Below are positions 1 through 6,071 of a stretch of DNA of 16,223 nt, in pieces. The position numbers and the translations under genes were made by a program. Positions within the stretch are counted from its first letter, which is position 1, and every line of letters begins with the position of its first letter. Below the pieces are notes generated by a model that was not told the DNA's origin, did no database searches, and saw nothing but the letters and a program-made list of their open reading frames with translations. Origin of the DNA: Neofamilia sp964346535 (GTDB lineage: Bacteria > Bacillota > Clostridia > Tissierellales > Peptoniphilaceae); NCBI GenBank assembly GCA_964346535.1, contig CAYFUN010000030.1, positions 1 through 16,223 on the forward strand, written 5' to 3'.

Positions 1-20
1 AGATTTGGACTAGGTATTTA

Positions 21-106
21 AACTGTCCCCAGACTGAAAAAATTGTACTGTGGTTTCACCGGGGACACAGCTAAAGGAATGTCCCCTGAATCCGACTGTC
101 CCCTGA
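21..106. repeat. Cluster of GTCCCC-containing short repeats
   Basis: The heptamer TGTCCCC occurs at 24-30, 80-86 and 97-103, and its reverse complement GGGGACA at 61-67. The copies at 80-89 and 97-106 share the ten bases TGTCCCCTGA. The inverted copy at 61-67 could pair with the copy at 24-30 or at 80-86. Short GC-rich palindromic elements of this kind resemble REP sequences mobilised by RAYT transposases, but no transposase gene lies in the window. The repeats are seen directly; the REP interpretation is inference. Confidence 0.4.
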
Positions 107-140
107 CAAAGAACCAAAATAAAACAATAAAACAAAAATT

Positions 141-164
141 AAAAAAGGACCGATTTCTCGGTCC
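141..164 (-). terminator. Rho-independent terminator of the stalk-domain protein gene
   Basis: On the minus strand GGACCGA, a GAAA tetraloop and TCGGTCC (plus positions 147-164) form a perfect 7-bp hairpin followed by six T residues (146-141). It lies 15 bases past the stop codon of the minus-strand gene. Confidence 0.85.
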
Positions 165-178
165 TCATTTTGATTATT

Positions 179-1437
179 TTATTCGTATATGGTTAGATAT
201 ACTGTGTTTGTTGTGCTTTGCCATTCGATATTTTTGCCTTGGCCGTAGTCGCCGTGGCTTAGGCCTAGGGCCATGCCGATTTCTGATACTGGAAGCATCA
301 TTCTATCGTTTACTATTTTTGGTTGAACTGATAGCATTTGGCTTTTTCCGTTTACGAATATTTCTTTGGAGTTTAGGTTTACTACTGCTGCCTTTGAGTC
401 TTTAATAAAGACTGCGTTTTTTGTAAGCTTGTCCCAGGTTACGTTATAGCCTAGGGCTTGGGCAACAAATCTTAGTGGTAGCATTGTTCTGCCATTTTCT
501 ATATATGGGGCAACGTCCATTTGTTCTGTTAGTGTTGCGTTGTTTATTGTTTGGCTATAGGTTTTGTCGCCAATTACAAATTTGCTAGTAATTTTTTTAG
601 TTTTTTCTAAGCCGCCAACTACAATTGTTGCTGTCTTGTCTACATAGTTACTTTGAGTACTTGTAAGTCTTAGGGATTCTCCTGCTACAAGTTTTCTGTT
701 TAGAGCTATGGTAAAGCTGCCATCTCTGTTAGCTGTTCCTGATCCAAGTAGGTTGTCTTGGTAGTCTCTTACTAGAACTGTTGCATAAGGATAGGCCCAA
801 GATCCGCTTATATAATCGTCGCCGCCTAGAGGGGAAGCTGTTAGCTTTTTGTCATAGCCATAGTAGTCGTCTGCATAGTAGTTGCCTAGTGAATAGCTTT
901 GGCCAGAGTTTGATCTTAGATAATATGAGTCTAAGTTGTACCAGTAGCCATAGTCTTTGTAGTTGTAGTAGTAATCAAAGTCATAGTAAATGGTGAAGTT
1001 TCCATTTCTATCTGCAGTTACTGTTTTTAGGCTGCCGTTTGCGTTATAAAGGGTTACTTCTGCATATGGGGCAGCTTGGCCAACTACTTTGTCCCTGTAG
1101 ACACTTACTCCTGTAAGAGAGTCGTTGTATGGATAGTATCTGTCATATCTGCCATAGTAGTTTAGATAAACCCTTGAAGCATATCCATTATAATAAAAAT
1201 CTTCTGTGTAGTATTGGCTGCCGTTATAATAAACTNNNNNNNNNNNNNNNNNNNNNNNNNNNNNNNNNNNNNNNNNNNNNNNNNNNNNNNNNNNNNNNNN
1301 NNNNNNNNNNNNNNNNNNNNNNNNNNNNNNNNNNNGTTTGGAACTATTTCTACATAAGATTTAGCAAAGGTGGTTGTTGGGACAAGGCTAAGTACTAATG
1401 CTAAAAGTAAAACTAGTCCAATAAGTTTCTTTTTCAT
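179..1437 (-). CDS. Secreted tyrosine-rich protein with Ig-like repeats and C-terminal copper-amine-oxidase-N stalk domain (interrupted by assembly gap)
   Basis: The start ATG at 1437 follows AGGAGG (1443-1448). The first 26 or so residues form a signal peptide: KKK, a Leu/Val-rich core and a TFA-K cleavage region. After 34 codons the sequence enters 100 Ns (1236-1335). The matching frame resumes at 1234 and runs 351 residues to the TAA at 179-181. The first 130 of these are about 26% tyrosine. Two Ig-like units follow each other, with PYAEV...DRNGNFTI and PYATV...NRDGSFTI as matching motifs. The last 130 or so residues are a copper amine oxidase N-terminal-like domain (PF07833 type, with MLPLRFVAQALGYNVTWD). 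That domain is a wall or stalk module in anaerobic Firmicutes and does not imply oxidase activity. No LPXTG sorting signal is seen at the C-terminus. The surface role is inferred from the signal peptide and domains. The exact length is unknown because of the gap. Confidence 0.85.
1236..1335. other. Assembly gap of exactly 100 N
   Basis: Exactly 100 unknown bases, the usual placeholder for a gap of unknown size. The coding frame before the gap does not match the frame after it at this spacing: an intact gene needs a gap length that leaves remainder 2 on division by 3, whereas 100 leaves 1. The true length therefore differs, or the gene is broken. Confidence 0.95.
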
Positions 1438-1476
1438 ATAATCCTCCTTTTTAAATTTTTTTATCCTTATATTTTA

Positions 1477-1485
1477 TTTATACCA
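1477..1485 (-). promoter_or_regulatory. Extended -10 promoter of the stalk-domain protein
   Basis: On the minus strand TGG directly precedes TATAAA (plus 1477-1482), matching an extended -10 (TGnTATAAT). No good -35 is seen 17 bases upstream. The start codon lies about 40 bases downstream. Confidence 0.35.
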
Positions 1486-1593
1486 CAAGAAAAAATGTTT
1501 ATGCTAAAATTTTTCAAAAAAATAGTTAATATTTGCTTACAAGTAAGAATGGGACAAAATAAAAGTGTTTAAGTAGGGAAATGTTGGCATAAA

Positions 1594-1599
1594 TATAAT
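1594..1599 (+). promoter_or_regulatory. -10 element upstream of the GlsB/YeaQ-family gene
   Basis: A perfect TATAAT lies 37 bases before the ATG at 1637. The region 17 bases upstream holds no clear -35; TTTAAG at 1568-1573 is the nearest weak candidate, about 20 bases away. The rest of the 1438-1636 interval is AT-rich and shows no gene. Confidence 0.4.
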
Positions 1600-1636
1600 A
1601 GACGAAATGATTTTTATTTAAAAGAGAGGAAAAGAT

Positions 1637-1897
1637 ATGAGTATTATAGGATGGTTAATTTTCGGAGCCTTAGTTGGCTGGATAGCAAGTAAGATTATGA
1701 AAACTGATGCCCAAATGGGTGGCGGCGCAAATATTGTTGTAGGTATTGTTGGATCCATGTTAGGTGGCTGGCTTTCTACTAACTTAGGTATTGGCGGCGG
1801 CAAAGTTGACGGCTTTAATATTCCAAGTATGATAGTTGGAATTGCTGGAGCTTGTTTATTAATCTTTATTGTTGGAAAAATAAAAGGAAAGAGATAA
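1637..1897 (+). CDS. GlsB/YeaQ/YmgE family small membrane protein
   Basis: An 86-residue, almost wholly hydrophobic protein with three predicted membrane helices (about 2-19, 30-50 and 62-82) rich in glycine. The opening GWLIFGALVGWIASKIM and the GGxxxNIVVGIVGSMLGGWL region are characteristic of the transglycosylase-associated/YeaQ family (PF04226). Length is normal for the family. These proteins are associated with general stress responses; their biochemical role is not known and the 'transglycosylase' label should not be read as enzyme activity. The start follows GAGAGG at 1624-1629. It is a single-gene unit with its own -10 and ends at a strong terminator. Confidence 0.85.
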   Translation: MSIIGWLIFGALVGWIASKIMKTDAQMGGGANIVVGIVGSMLGGWLSTNLGIGGGKVDGFNIPSMIVGIAGACLLIFIVGKIKGKR

Positions 1898-1907
1898 GAA
1901 AAAAATT

Positions 1908-1943
1908 ATCCCCTAGGATTTTTGGTCCTAAGGGGATTTTTTT
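1908..1943. terminator. Bidirectional terminator between convergent genes
   Basis: ATCCCC-TAGGA (1908-1918) pairs with TCCTA-A-GGGGAT (1926-1937) with one bulged A, followed by a run of T to 1943 on the plus strand. On the minus strand a run of T (plus A run at 1899-1905) follows two bases after the stem. It can serve both the gene ending at 1897 and the one ending at 1949. Confidence 0.85.
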
Positions 1944-1948
1944 ATGAG

Positions 1949-3220
1949 CTATTTAATTCTATCAGATCTTTTAGTCTTTATTGCTTCAAAAATTGGATAG
2001 AGGAGAGAAGCAACTAAGCCTGAGGCAAAGCCGTTGTTGTAAAGGTGGAAGCCATCGTGTAAAAGTCCTGTTTTTGAAACTAGGCTTAGGTGTAAAAATC
2101 CTGCAACAACTCCTGCAAGTGGGCCGTAGTAGCCAGCTATTGGCGCCAAAGTTGTGCCAAAAAGGGCGGCGATTACAACTGACTCAGAGTTGACAACATA
2201 GTGGCCTAGGTGGCCTGCTAAAAATACTCCAAGGAAAATTGGCCAAATGTTTCTAGGGTTTACTCCAAACATGGCAAAGGCAACAACTGCACAAACTCCG
2301 CCTAGGTTGATTCCATTTATATTTGCTCCAACTATTTTTAAATATAAAAGAGCCATTAGGCCAACAAGCCCCATGTTAAAGAGGATGGAATAGTTTTCGT
2401 ATTTTCCTATGTTATTACAAGGGGCCTTGCCTGATTCTTTACTTATAGCAAGGACGTCTGAAAAGTCTTTTCTTGAATAAATTAATTTTGGAACCATAAG
2501 GCCAAGAAACATTGCCACAAAGACTAAAAATAGTTTTAGGTTTTCTTCCATGTAGATAATGTGGATGTTTTCAACTGCCAGGCCAAACATTTTCATTACT
2601 GAGTGAAGGATTACATAAATTATTCCAAGGGCAAAGCCGTTGTTGTAAAGGATAAAGCCTTGGTGGATGGAATAAGAATTTTTTGAAACTGCTGGCAGGA
2701 AAAATCCTATGACCATGCCTAAAAAATTTCCCAGTAAAATTCCAACAATTAAAGGCAGGTCGGCTTCAAAGGTCATATAGGAAATTAGGGGGCCGATTCC
2801 TGTTGCAAAAAGGGCAAAGGCCACATAGTCTTTAAATTCTTCTTTTTTATAGAGAGAAAACAAATAGGATCCAAACATTGGGGCGAAAATGTTGTAAATA
2901 TTTTTTCCTAAGAAACAAAAGGCAGTTAGGTTTAAAACTCCAGCGACTACAAGGCTGGAAATGTCTGCCTTAGAAAATTTCACCACAAGACAGGCAACTA
3001 GGGTACAAAGGCCAGCGTTAAAAAATGTAGATCCAACACTTCCTTCTTCCATATAGTCTGTTAGTAAAATTGATTTTGATGTGATAATTCTTTTCAGGCC
3101 TTGAAAAATTTCTAGGGGGCCATTAAATAAAAAACTTAGGGCCATTAGGGTAAAGGCTGTTATAAATAAAAACCTCATCCAAAAAATATTATTTTCTCTA
3201 AGAGTAGACTTAGTTTCCAT
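1949..3220 (-). CDS. DUF1576-family polytopic membrane protein
   Basis: A 423-residue integral membrane protein with roughly ten hydrophobic helices. It matches my recollection of the DUF1576 family (PF07613), whose function is unknown. I place the start at ATG 3220, five bases after GGAGG (3226-3230); a TTG at 3232 overlaps that ribosome binding site and is unlikely. The protein is internally duplicated. Residues 66-120 align without gaps to 280-334, with 20 or so identities (FN-GL, N-I and G-L among them). HQGFILYNNGFALG (186-199) matches HDGFHLYNNGFASG (388-401). Two-fold duplication, together with repeated short motifs holding H, D/Q and N within a membrane setting, is what transporters or channels often show; transport is therefore an inference, and no substrate can be named. 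It is a single-gene unit. Confidence 0.75.
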   Translation of the reverse strand: METKSTLRENNIFWMRFLFITAFTLMALSFLFNGPLEIFQGLKRIITSKSILLTDYMEEGSVGSTFFNAGLCTLVACLVVKFSKADISSLVVAGVLNLTAFCFLGKNIYNIFAPMFGSYLFSLYKKEEFKDYVAFALFATGIGPLISYMTFEADLPLIVGILLGNFLGMVIGFFLPAVSKNSYSIHQGFILYNNGFALGIIYVILHSVMKMFGLAVENIHIIYMEENLKLFLVFVAMFLGLMVPKLIYSRKDFSDVLAISKESGKAPCNNIGKYENYSILFNMGLVGLMALLYLKIVGANINGINLGGVCAVVAFAMFGVNPRNIWPIFLGVFLAGHLGHYVVNSESVVIAALFGTTLAPIAGYYGPLAGVVAGFLHLSLVSKTGLLHDGFHLYNNGFASGLVASLLYPIFEAIKTKRSDRIK

Positions 3221-3252
3221 TAAAACCTCCAAAAACTTTAATATCTTTTTAT

Positions 3253-3282
3253 ATTATATAGGAAAGCCTGTTAAGATAGCAA
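3253..3282 (-). promoter_or_regulatory. Promoter of the DUF1576-family gene
   Basis: On the minus strand TTGCTA (plus 3277-3282) and a perfect TATAAT (plus 3253-3258) are spaced 18 bases apart, about 33 bases before the ATG at 3220. Confidence 0.6.
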
Positions 3283-3346
3283 GATGCTAGGGATTTATTT
3301 TGTATCATATTGCTTTAATTAACAAAAAGTTTTTCTCTCTATTTCC

Positions 3347-3374
3347 TTGAATTATCTCCTCTAAGCTTTATAAT
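3347..3374 (+). promoter_or_regulatory. Promoter of the P1 peptidase / pantothenate gene group
   Basis: TTGAAT (3347-3352) and TATAAT (3369-3374) with a 16-base spacer, 23 bases before the ATG at 3398. The sites of the divergent promoter (3253-3282) do not overlap it. Confidence 0.65.
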
Positions 3375-3397
3375 ATTAAAGGAAATGAGGTGGAAGG

Positions 3398-4348
3398 ATG
3401 TACAAGGGATATTTGACTGATGTTCCAGGTGTTAGGGTTGGTCATTTTGAAGATCATGATGCTATGACTGGAGCCAGTGTTATTATTTTTGAAGACGGTG
3501 CTGTTGGCGGAGTTGATGTTAGAGGATCTGCTCCTGGCACTAGGGAAACTGATCTCTTTGATGAAAAGAAAATGATGGACAAGATCAATGCCATTGTCCT
3601 TGCTGGTGGGTCTGCCTTTGGCCTAGATGCTGCTGGCGGTGTTATGAAATACTTAGAAGAAAATAATATGGGCTTTGATACTGGAGTCTGCAAGGTTCCC
3701 ATTGTGGCTTCTGCTGTAATTTTTGATTTGGGCCTAGGTGATTATAAAGTTAGACCTGATTTTCAAATGGGCTACCAGGCAGCTAAGCTTGCGACCAAAG
3801 ATGAAAACCGCCAAGGAAATGTTGGGGCAGGGTGCGGAGCTTCTGTTGGAAAAATTTTAGGAAACAACTACGCTATGAAGGCAGGCCTTGGGTCTGCATC
3901 AGTAAGCTGTGGCGATCTTGTCGTTGCTGCTATGGTTGTGGTAAACGCCATGGGCGATGTCTATGACCTAGATGGAAATAAAATCGCTGGAGTCTATGAC
4001 TATGAGAACAAAGAGTTTTTAGATACAGTAGAGATTATGAAAACTGCTTATAAAAAAGATTTATCGGGTAAAAATACTACGATAGGAGTAATCGCAACTA
4101 ATGCAAGATTAGATAAGGCCCAGGCCAATAAGCTGGCAGAGTTAGGCCACAATGCCTATGCCAGACAAATTGTACCTGTCCACACAAACTTTGACGGCGA
4201 TACAATTTTTGCTCTAGGAACAAATGAAATCCAAGCAGATGTAAATCTAGTTGGAGTTTTAGCTGTAGAGGCTATGGAAAAGGCCATAGTAAATGCTATT
4301 AAGGCAGCTAAGTCTTATAAAAATTTTAAGGCGGCTGTTGATTTGTAA
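3398..4348 (+). CDS. P1-family (DmpA/NylC/ThnT-like, peptidase S58) N-terminal-nucleophile hydrolase
   Basis: 316 residues, normal for the family. The opening LTDVPGVRVGH, the VRGSAPGTRETDLF region, the VLAGGSAFGLDAAGGVM segment (67-83) and GNVGAGCGASVGK (140-152) are family hallmarks. Members cut themselves once to expose an N-terminal Ser or Thr nucleophile. Here the likely site is Asn226-Thr227, in KNTTIGVIATNA, which gives alpha and beta chains of about 226 and 90 residues. Known members include the aminopeptidase DmpA, beta-aminopeptidases, the nylon oligomer hydrolase NylC and the pantetheine hydrolase ThnT. There is no signal peptide, so it is probably cytosolic. A promoter and GAGGTGG precede the ATG. 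No terminator separates it from the pantothenate transporter gene 94 bases on, which suggests co-transcription and a role in releasing pantothenate or beta-alanine from amides. That substrate is inference. Confidence 0.85.
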   Translation: MYKGYLTDVPGVRVGHFEDHDAMTGASVIIFEDGAVGGVDVRGSAPGTRETDLFDEKKMMDKINAIVLAGGSAFGLDAAGGVMKYLEENNMGFDTGVCKVPIVASAVIFDLGLGDYKVRPDFQMGYQAAKLATKDENRQGNVGAGCGASVGKILGNNYAMKAGLGSASVSCGDLVVAAMVVVNAMGDVYDLDGNKIAGVYDYENKEFLDTVEIMKTAYKKDLSGKNTTIGVIATNARLDKAQANKLAELGHNAYARQIVPVHTNFDGDTIFALGTNEIQADVNLVGVLAVEAMEKAIVNAIKAAKSYKNFKAAVDL

Positions 4349-4442
4349 TAAATGCCTGCATCACTAGGAGCAGGACAAGAGGGTAAGATTATTACGTGTA
4401 ATTTTTAGACCGGCACCGGAATGGGCTGGATCGGAGGTAAAA
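4349..4442 (+). promoter_or_regulatory. GC-rich structured leader of the ECF transporter gene (candidate regulatory RNA)
   Basis: This 94-base spacer is unusually GC-rich: 20 of 28 bases at 4410-4437 are G or C in otherwise AT-rich DNA. Possible helices are CCTGC/GCAGG (4355-4359/4370-4374), ATTA/TAAT (4391-4394/4399-4402) and CCGGC/GCTGG (4410-4414/4425-4429, one G-U pair). The 5' segment CCTGCATC (4355-4362) could instead pair imperfectly with GATCGGAGG (4429-4437), masking the ribosome binding site. No terminator hairpin is seen, so control, if any, would act on translation. I do not recognise a known riboswitch class; THF, TPP, FMN, guanidine and preQ1 cores did not fit by eye. Function is speculative. 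Confidence 0.35.
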
Positions 4443-5198
4443 ATGAATAAGATGATGGTAAGAAAAGGACTGACAACAAGGAACATGACAGTGATTGCCT
4501 TGTTAGGAGCCTTGACAGCAGTTTTAGGTATGACTCCTCTTGGTTTTATACCAATTGGACCAACTAAGGCGACAATTATGCACATTCCTGTAATTGTTGG
4601 CTCAATTGTTTACGGTCCTGTAGTTGGTGGTTTTGTAGGCTTAATTTTTGGAGGATCTTCATTAATTAACGCCTTGGTAAATATGACTCCAGTTTCTTTT
4701 GTCTTTTTAAATCCACTTGTTTCTATTGTTCCAAGGGTTTTAATCGGCATTGGAACTTATTATGCCTATGAGACAGTAAAGAAAATTGGCGGAGATAAAA
4801 CTAGGGGACTTTTACTTGTAATTTGTCTGGCAATTGCATCTTATTTGGTCTACGGATCTTATAAGACTGTGCTAGATAAAAACTGGATAAATTTAGGAGC
4901 AAATATTATTTTACTTGCCCTAACTTTATACATTGCCTACGCTGCAAGGACCAAGTACCAAGATAAGTCTTTTGAAATTGTAATTGGAGCTGTTGTCGGA
5001 ACTTTAATTAATACACTAGGAGTTCTTTCTACAATTTACTTTTTATATGGGGAAGACTTTGTTGCTGCCATGGGCAAAGATATAGCCATGGCTAGGAAAA
5101 TTATTTTTTCTATTGGCCTAGTTAATGGACTGCCTGAATGTATTATTGCTATAATTTTAGTAACTAATGTAGTTAACAAGCTAAATGAATTAAAATAG
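4443..5198 (+). CDS. ECF transporter S component, probably pantothenate (PanT-like)
   Basis: A 251-residue membrane protein. The N-terminal part, with ALLGALTAVLGM, FIPIGPTKATIMHIPVIVG and GFVGLIFGGSSL (20-75), is typical of the ECF_trnsprt S-component family (PF12822). S components bind a vitamin and work with a shared energising module (EcfA, EcfA', EcfT) encoded elsewhere. The substrate is inferred from context: coaX starts 8 bases after its stop, on the same strand. The protein is longer than the usual 170-200 residues; residues 120-170 appear to add two extra hydrophobic helices before the conserved C-terminal ones (FEIVIGAVVGTLINTLGVL and IIFSIGLVNGLPE). The start follows CGGAGG (4432-4437) by five bases. 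It probably shares the upstream hydrolase's transcript and may be controlled by the leader between them. Confidence 0.8.
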   Translation: MNKMMVRKGLTTRNMTVIALLGALTAVLGMTPLGFIPIGPTKATIMHIPVIVGSIVYGPVVGGFVGLIFGGSSLINALVNMTPVSFVFLNPLVSIVPRVLIGIGTYYAYETVKKIGGDKTRGLLLVICLAIASYLVYGSYKTVLDKNWINLGANIILLALTLYIAYAARTKYQDKSFEIVIGAVVGTLINTLGVLSTIYFLYGEDFVAAMGKDIAMARKIIFSIGLVNGLPECIIAIILVTNVVNKLNELK

Positions 5199-5206
5199 GA
5201 GAAACT

Positions 5207-5983
5207 ATGCTACTTGTAATAGATGTTGGAAATACAAATATTGTCCTTGGAATTTTTAAAGATGAGGAATTAATTTTCGATTGGAGAATTTCTACTGACA
5301 AAAACAAAACTGTTGATGAATATGGCCTGATGCTTAGGCAGATGTTAGGCTCAGAAAACATCGACCCTAGAGATGTTAAGGACATAATTATTTCTTCAGT
5401 TGTGCCAAATATAAATGATATTTTTCCAGAAATTGCCAGCAAGTACTTTGGCCTTGAGCCAATTATTATTGGACCTGGAGTAAAAACTGGCATGAATATT
5501 CTCTACGATAACCCAAAAGAAGTTGGAGCCGACAGGATAGTAAACTCTGTTGCAGCTTATGAAAAGTACGGCGGGCCATTAATTGTTGTAGACTTAGGAA
5601 CAGCTATAACCTTTGACGCTATTAACAAACACGGCGACTACCTAGGTGGAGCAATTTGTCCAGGAATAAAAATTTCTGCTGATGCCCTCTTCCAAAGGGC
5701 CTCAAAACTTCCCAAGGTAGAAATAATTCCTAAAGCCAAGGTCATTGGCAAGAACACAGTTGCATCTATGCAAGGAGGAATTTTCTTCGGCTATCTGGGC
5801 CTTATTGATGCTATTATTGAAAAGATGATAGGGGAGCTTAGGACTGGAGACGAAAAAGTTAAGGTCATAGCAACTGGAGGCTTTTCAAAACTCTTTGTAG
5901 AGGGAAGTGCCTACATTGAAGAAATTGATCCAATGCTGACCCTAGATGGTCTTAGAATAATTTATAAGAGAAATTTAAAATAG
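5207..5983 (+). CDS. coaX: Type III pantothenate kinase
   Basis: 258 residues, the standard length. CoaX phosphorylates pantothenate with ATP, the first committed step of CoA synthesis. Visible family motifs are DVGNTN (6-11, phosphate binding), GADR (107-110, substrate site), DLGTAITFD (129-137), the YLGGAICPGI segment (145-154) and ATGGFSKL near the C-terminus. Type III kinases are not inhibited by CoA in characterised members and need a monovalent cation. The ribosome binding site AGGAGA overlaps the stop codon of the S-component gene, so the two are translationally coupled. A terminator follows 9 bases downstream. CoaBC, the next pathway enzyme, is encoded 1.5 kb away on the other strand. 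Confidence 0.95.
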   Translation: MLLVIDVGNTNIVLGIFKDEELIFDWRISTDKNKTVDEYGLMLRQMLGSENIDPRDVKDIIISSVVPNINDIFPEIASKYFGLEPIIIGPGVKTGMNILYDNPKEVGADRIVNSVAAYEKYGGPLIVVDLGTAITFDAINKHGDYLGGAICPGIKISADALFQRASKLPKVEIIPKAKVIGKNTVASMQGGIFFGYLGLIDAIIEKMIGELRTGDEKVKVIATGGFSKLFVEGSAYIEEIDPMLTLDGLRIIYKRNLK

Positions 5984-5992
5984 AAAACACAG

Positions 5993-6024
5993 GCTACAGG
6001 TTGTAAAAGACTTGTAGCTTTTTT
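5993..6024 (+). terminator. Terminator after coaX
   Basis: GCTACAGGT (5993-6001) pairs with ACTTGTAGC (6010-6018), nine pairs with one G-U, followed by TTTTTT (6019-6024). It ends the hydrolase/ECF/coaX transcript. Confidence 0.9.
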
Positions 6025-6025
6025 C

Positions 6026-6054
6026 TTGCTAAAAATATCAAATTCATATAGAAT
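6026..6054 (+). promoter_or_regulatory. Promoter of the MATE gene
   Basis: TTGCTA (6026-6031) and TAGAAT (6049-6054) with a 17-base spacer, immediately after the coaX terminator and 17 bases before the ATG at 6072. Confidence 0.55.
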
Positions 6055-6071
6055 ATTGGTGGTGAAATGAA

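Noticed and set aside
1..21. A frame reading RFGLGI then TAA at the very start, as if the end of a gene
   Set aside because: Seven codons are too few to recognise anything; it may be the tail of an upstream gene but cannot be supported.
43..405. Plus-strand open frame of 120 codons
   Set aside because: It runs antisense through the terminator and the C-terminal domain of the stalk protein; no ribosome binding site and low-complexity, non-protein-like composition.
1162..1437. Short protein reading straight through the Ns, ending in FIITAANTTQ...
   Set aside because: The post-gap part is in the wrong frame; the neighbouring frame continues for 351 residues into recognisable domains.
3221..3232. 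TTG start for the DUF1576-family protein
   Set aside because: It overlaps the GGAGG ribosome binding site; ATG at 3220 is correctly spaced.
4349..4442. THF riboswitch or another known vitamin riboswitch
   Set aside because: The conserved THF, TPP, FMN, cobalamin and preQ1 cores could not be matched by eye; kept as an unassigned leader.
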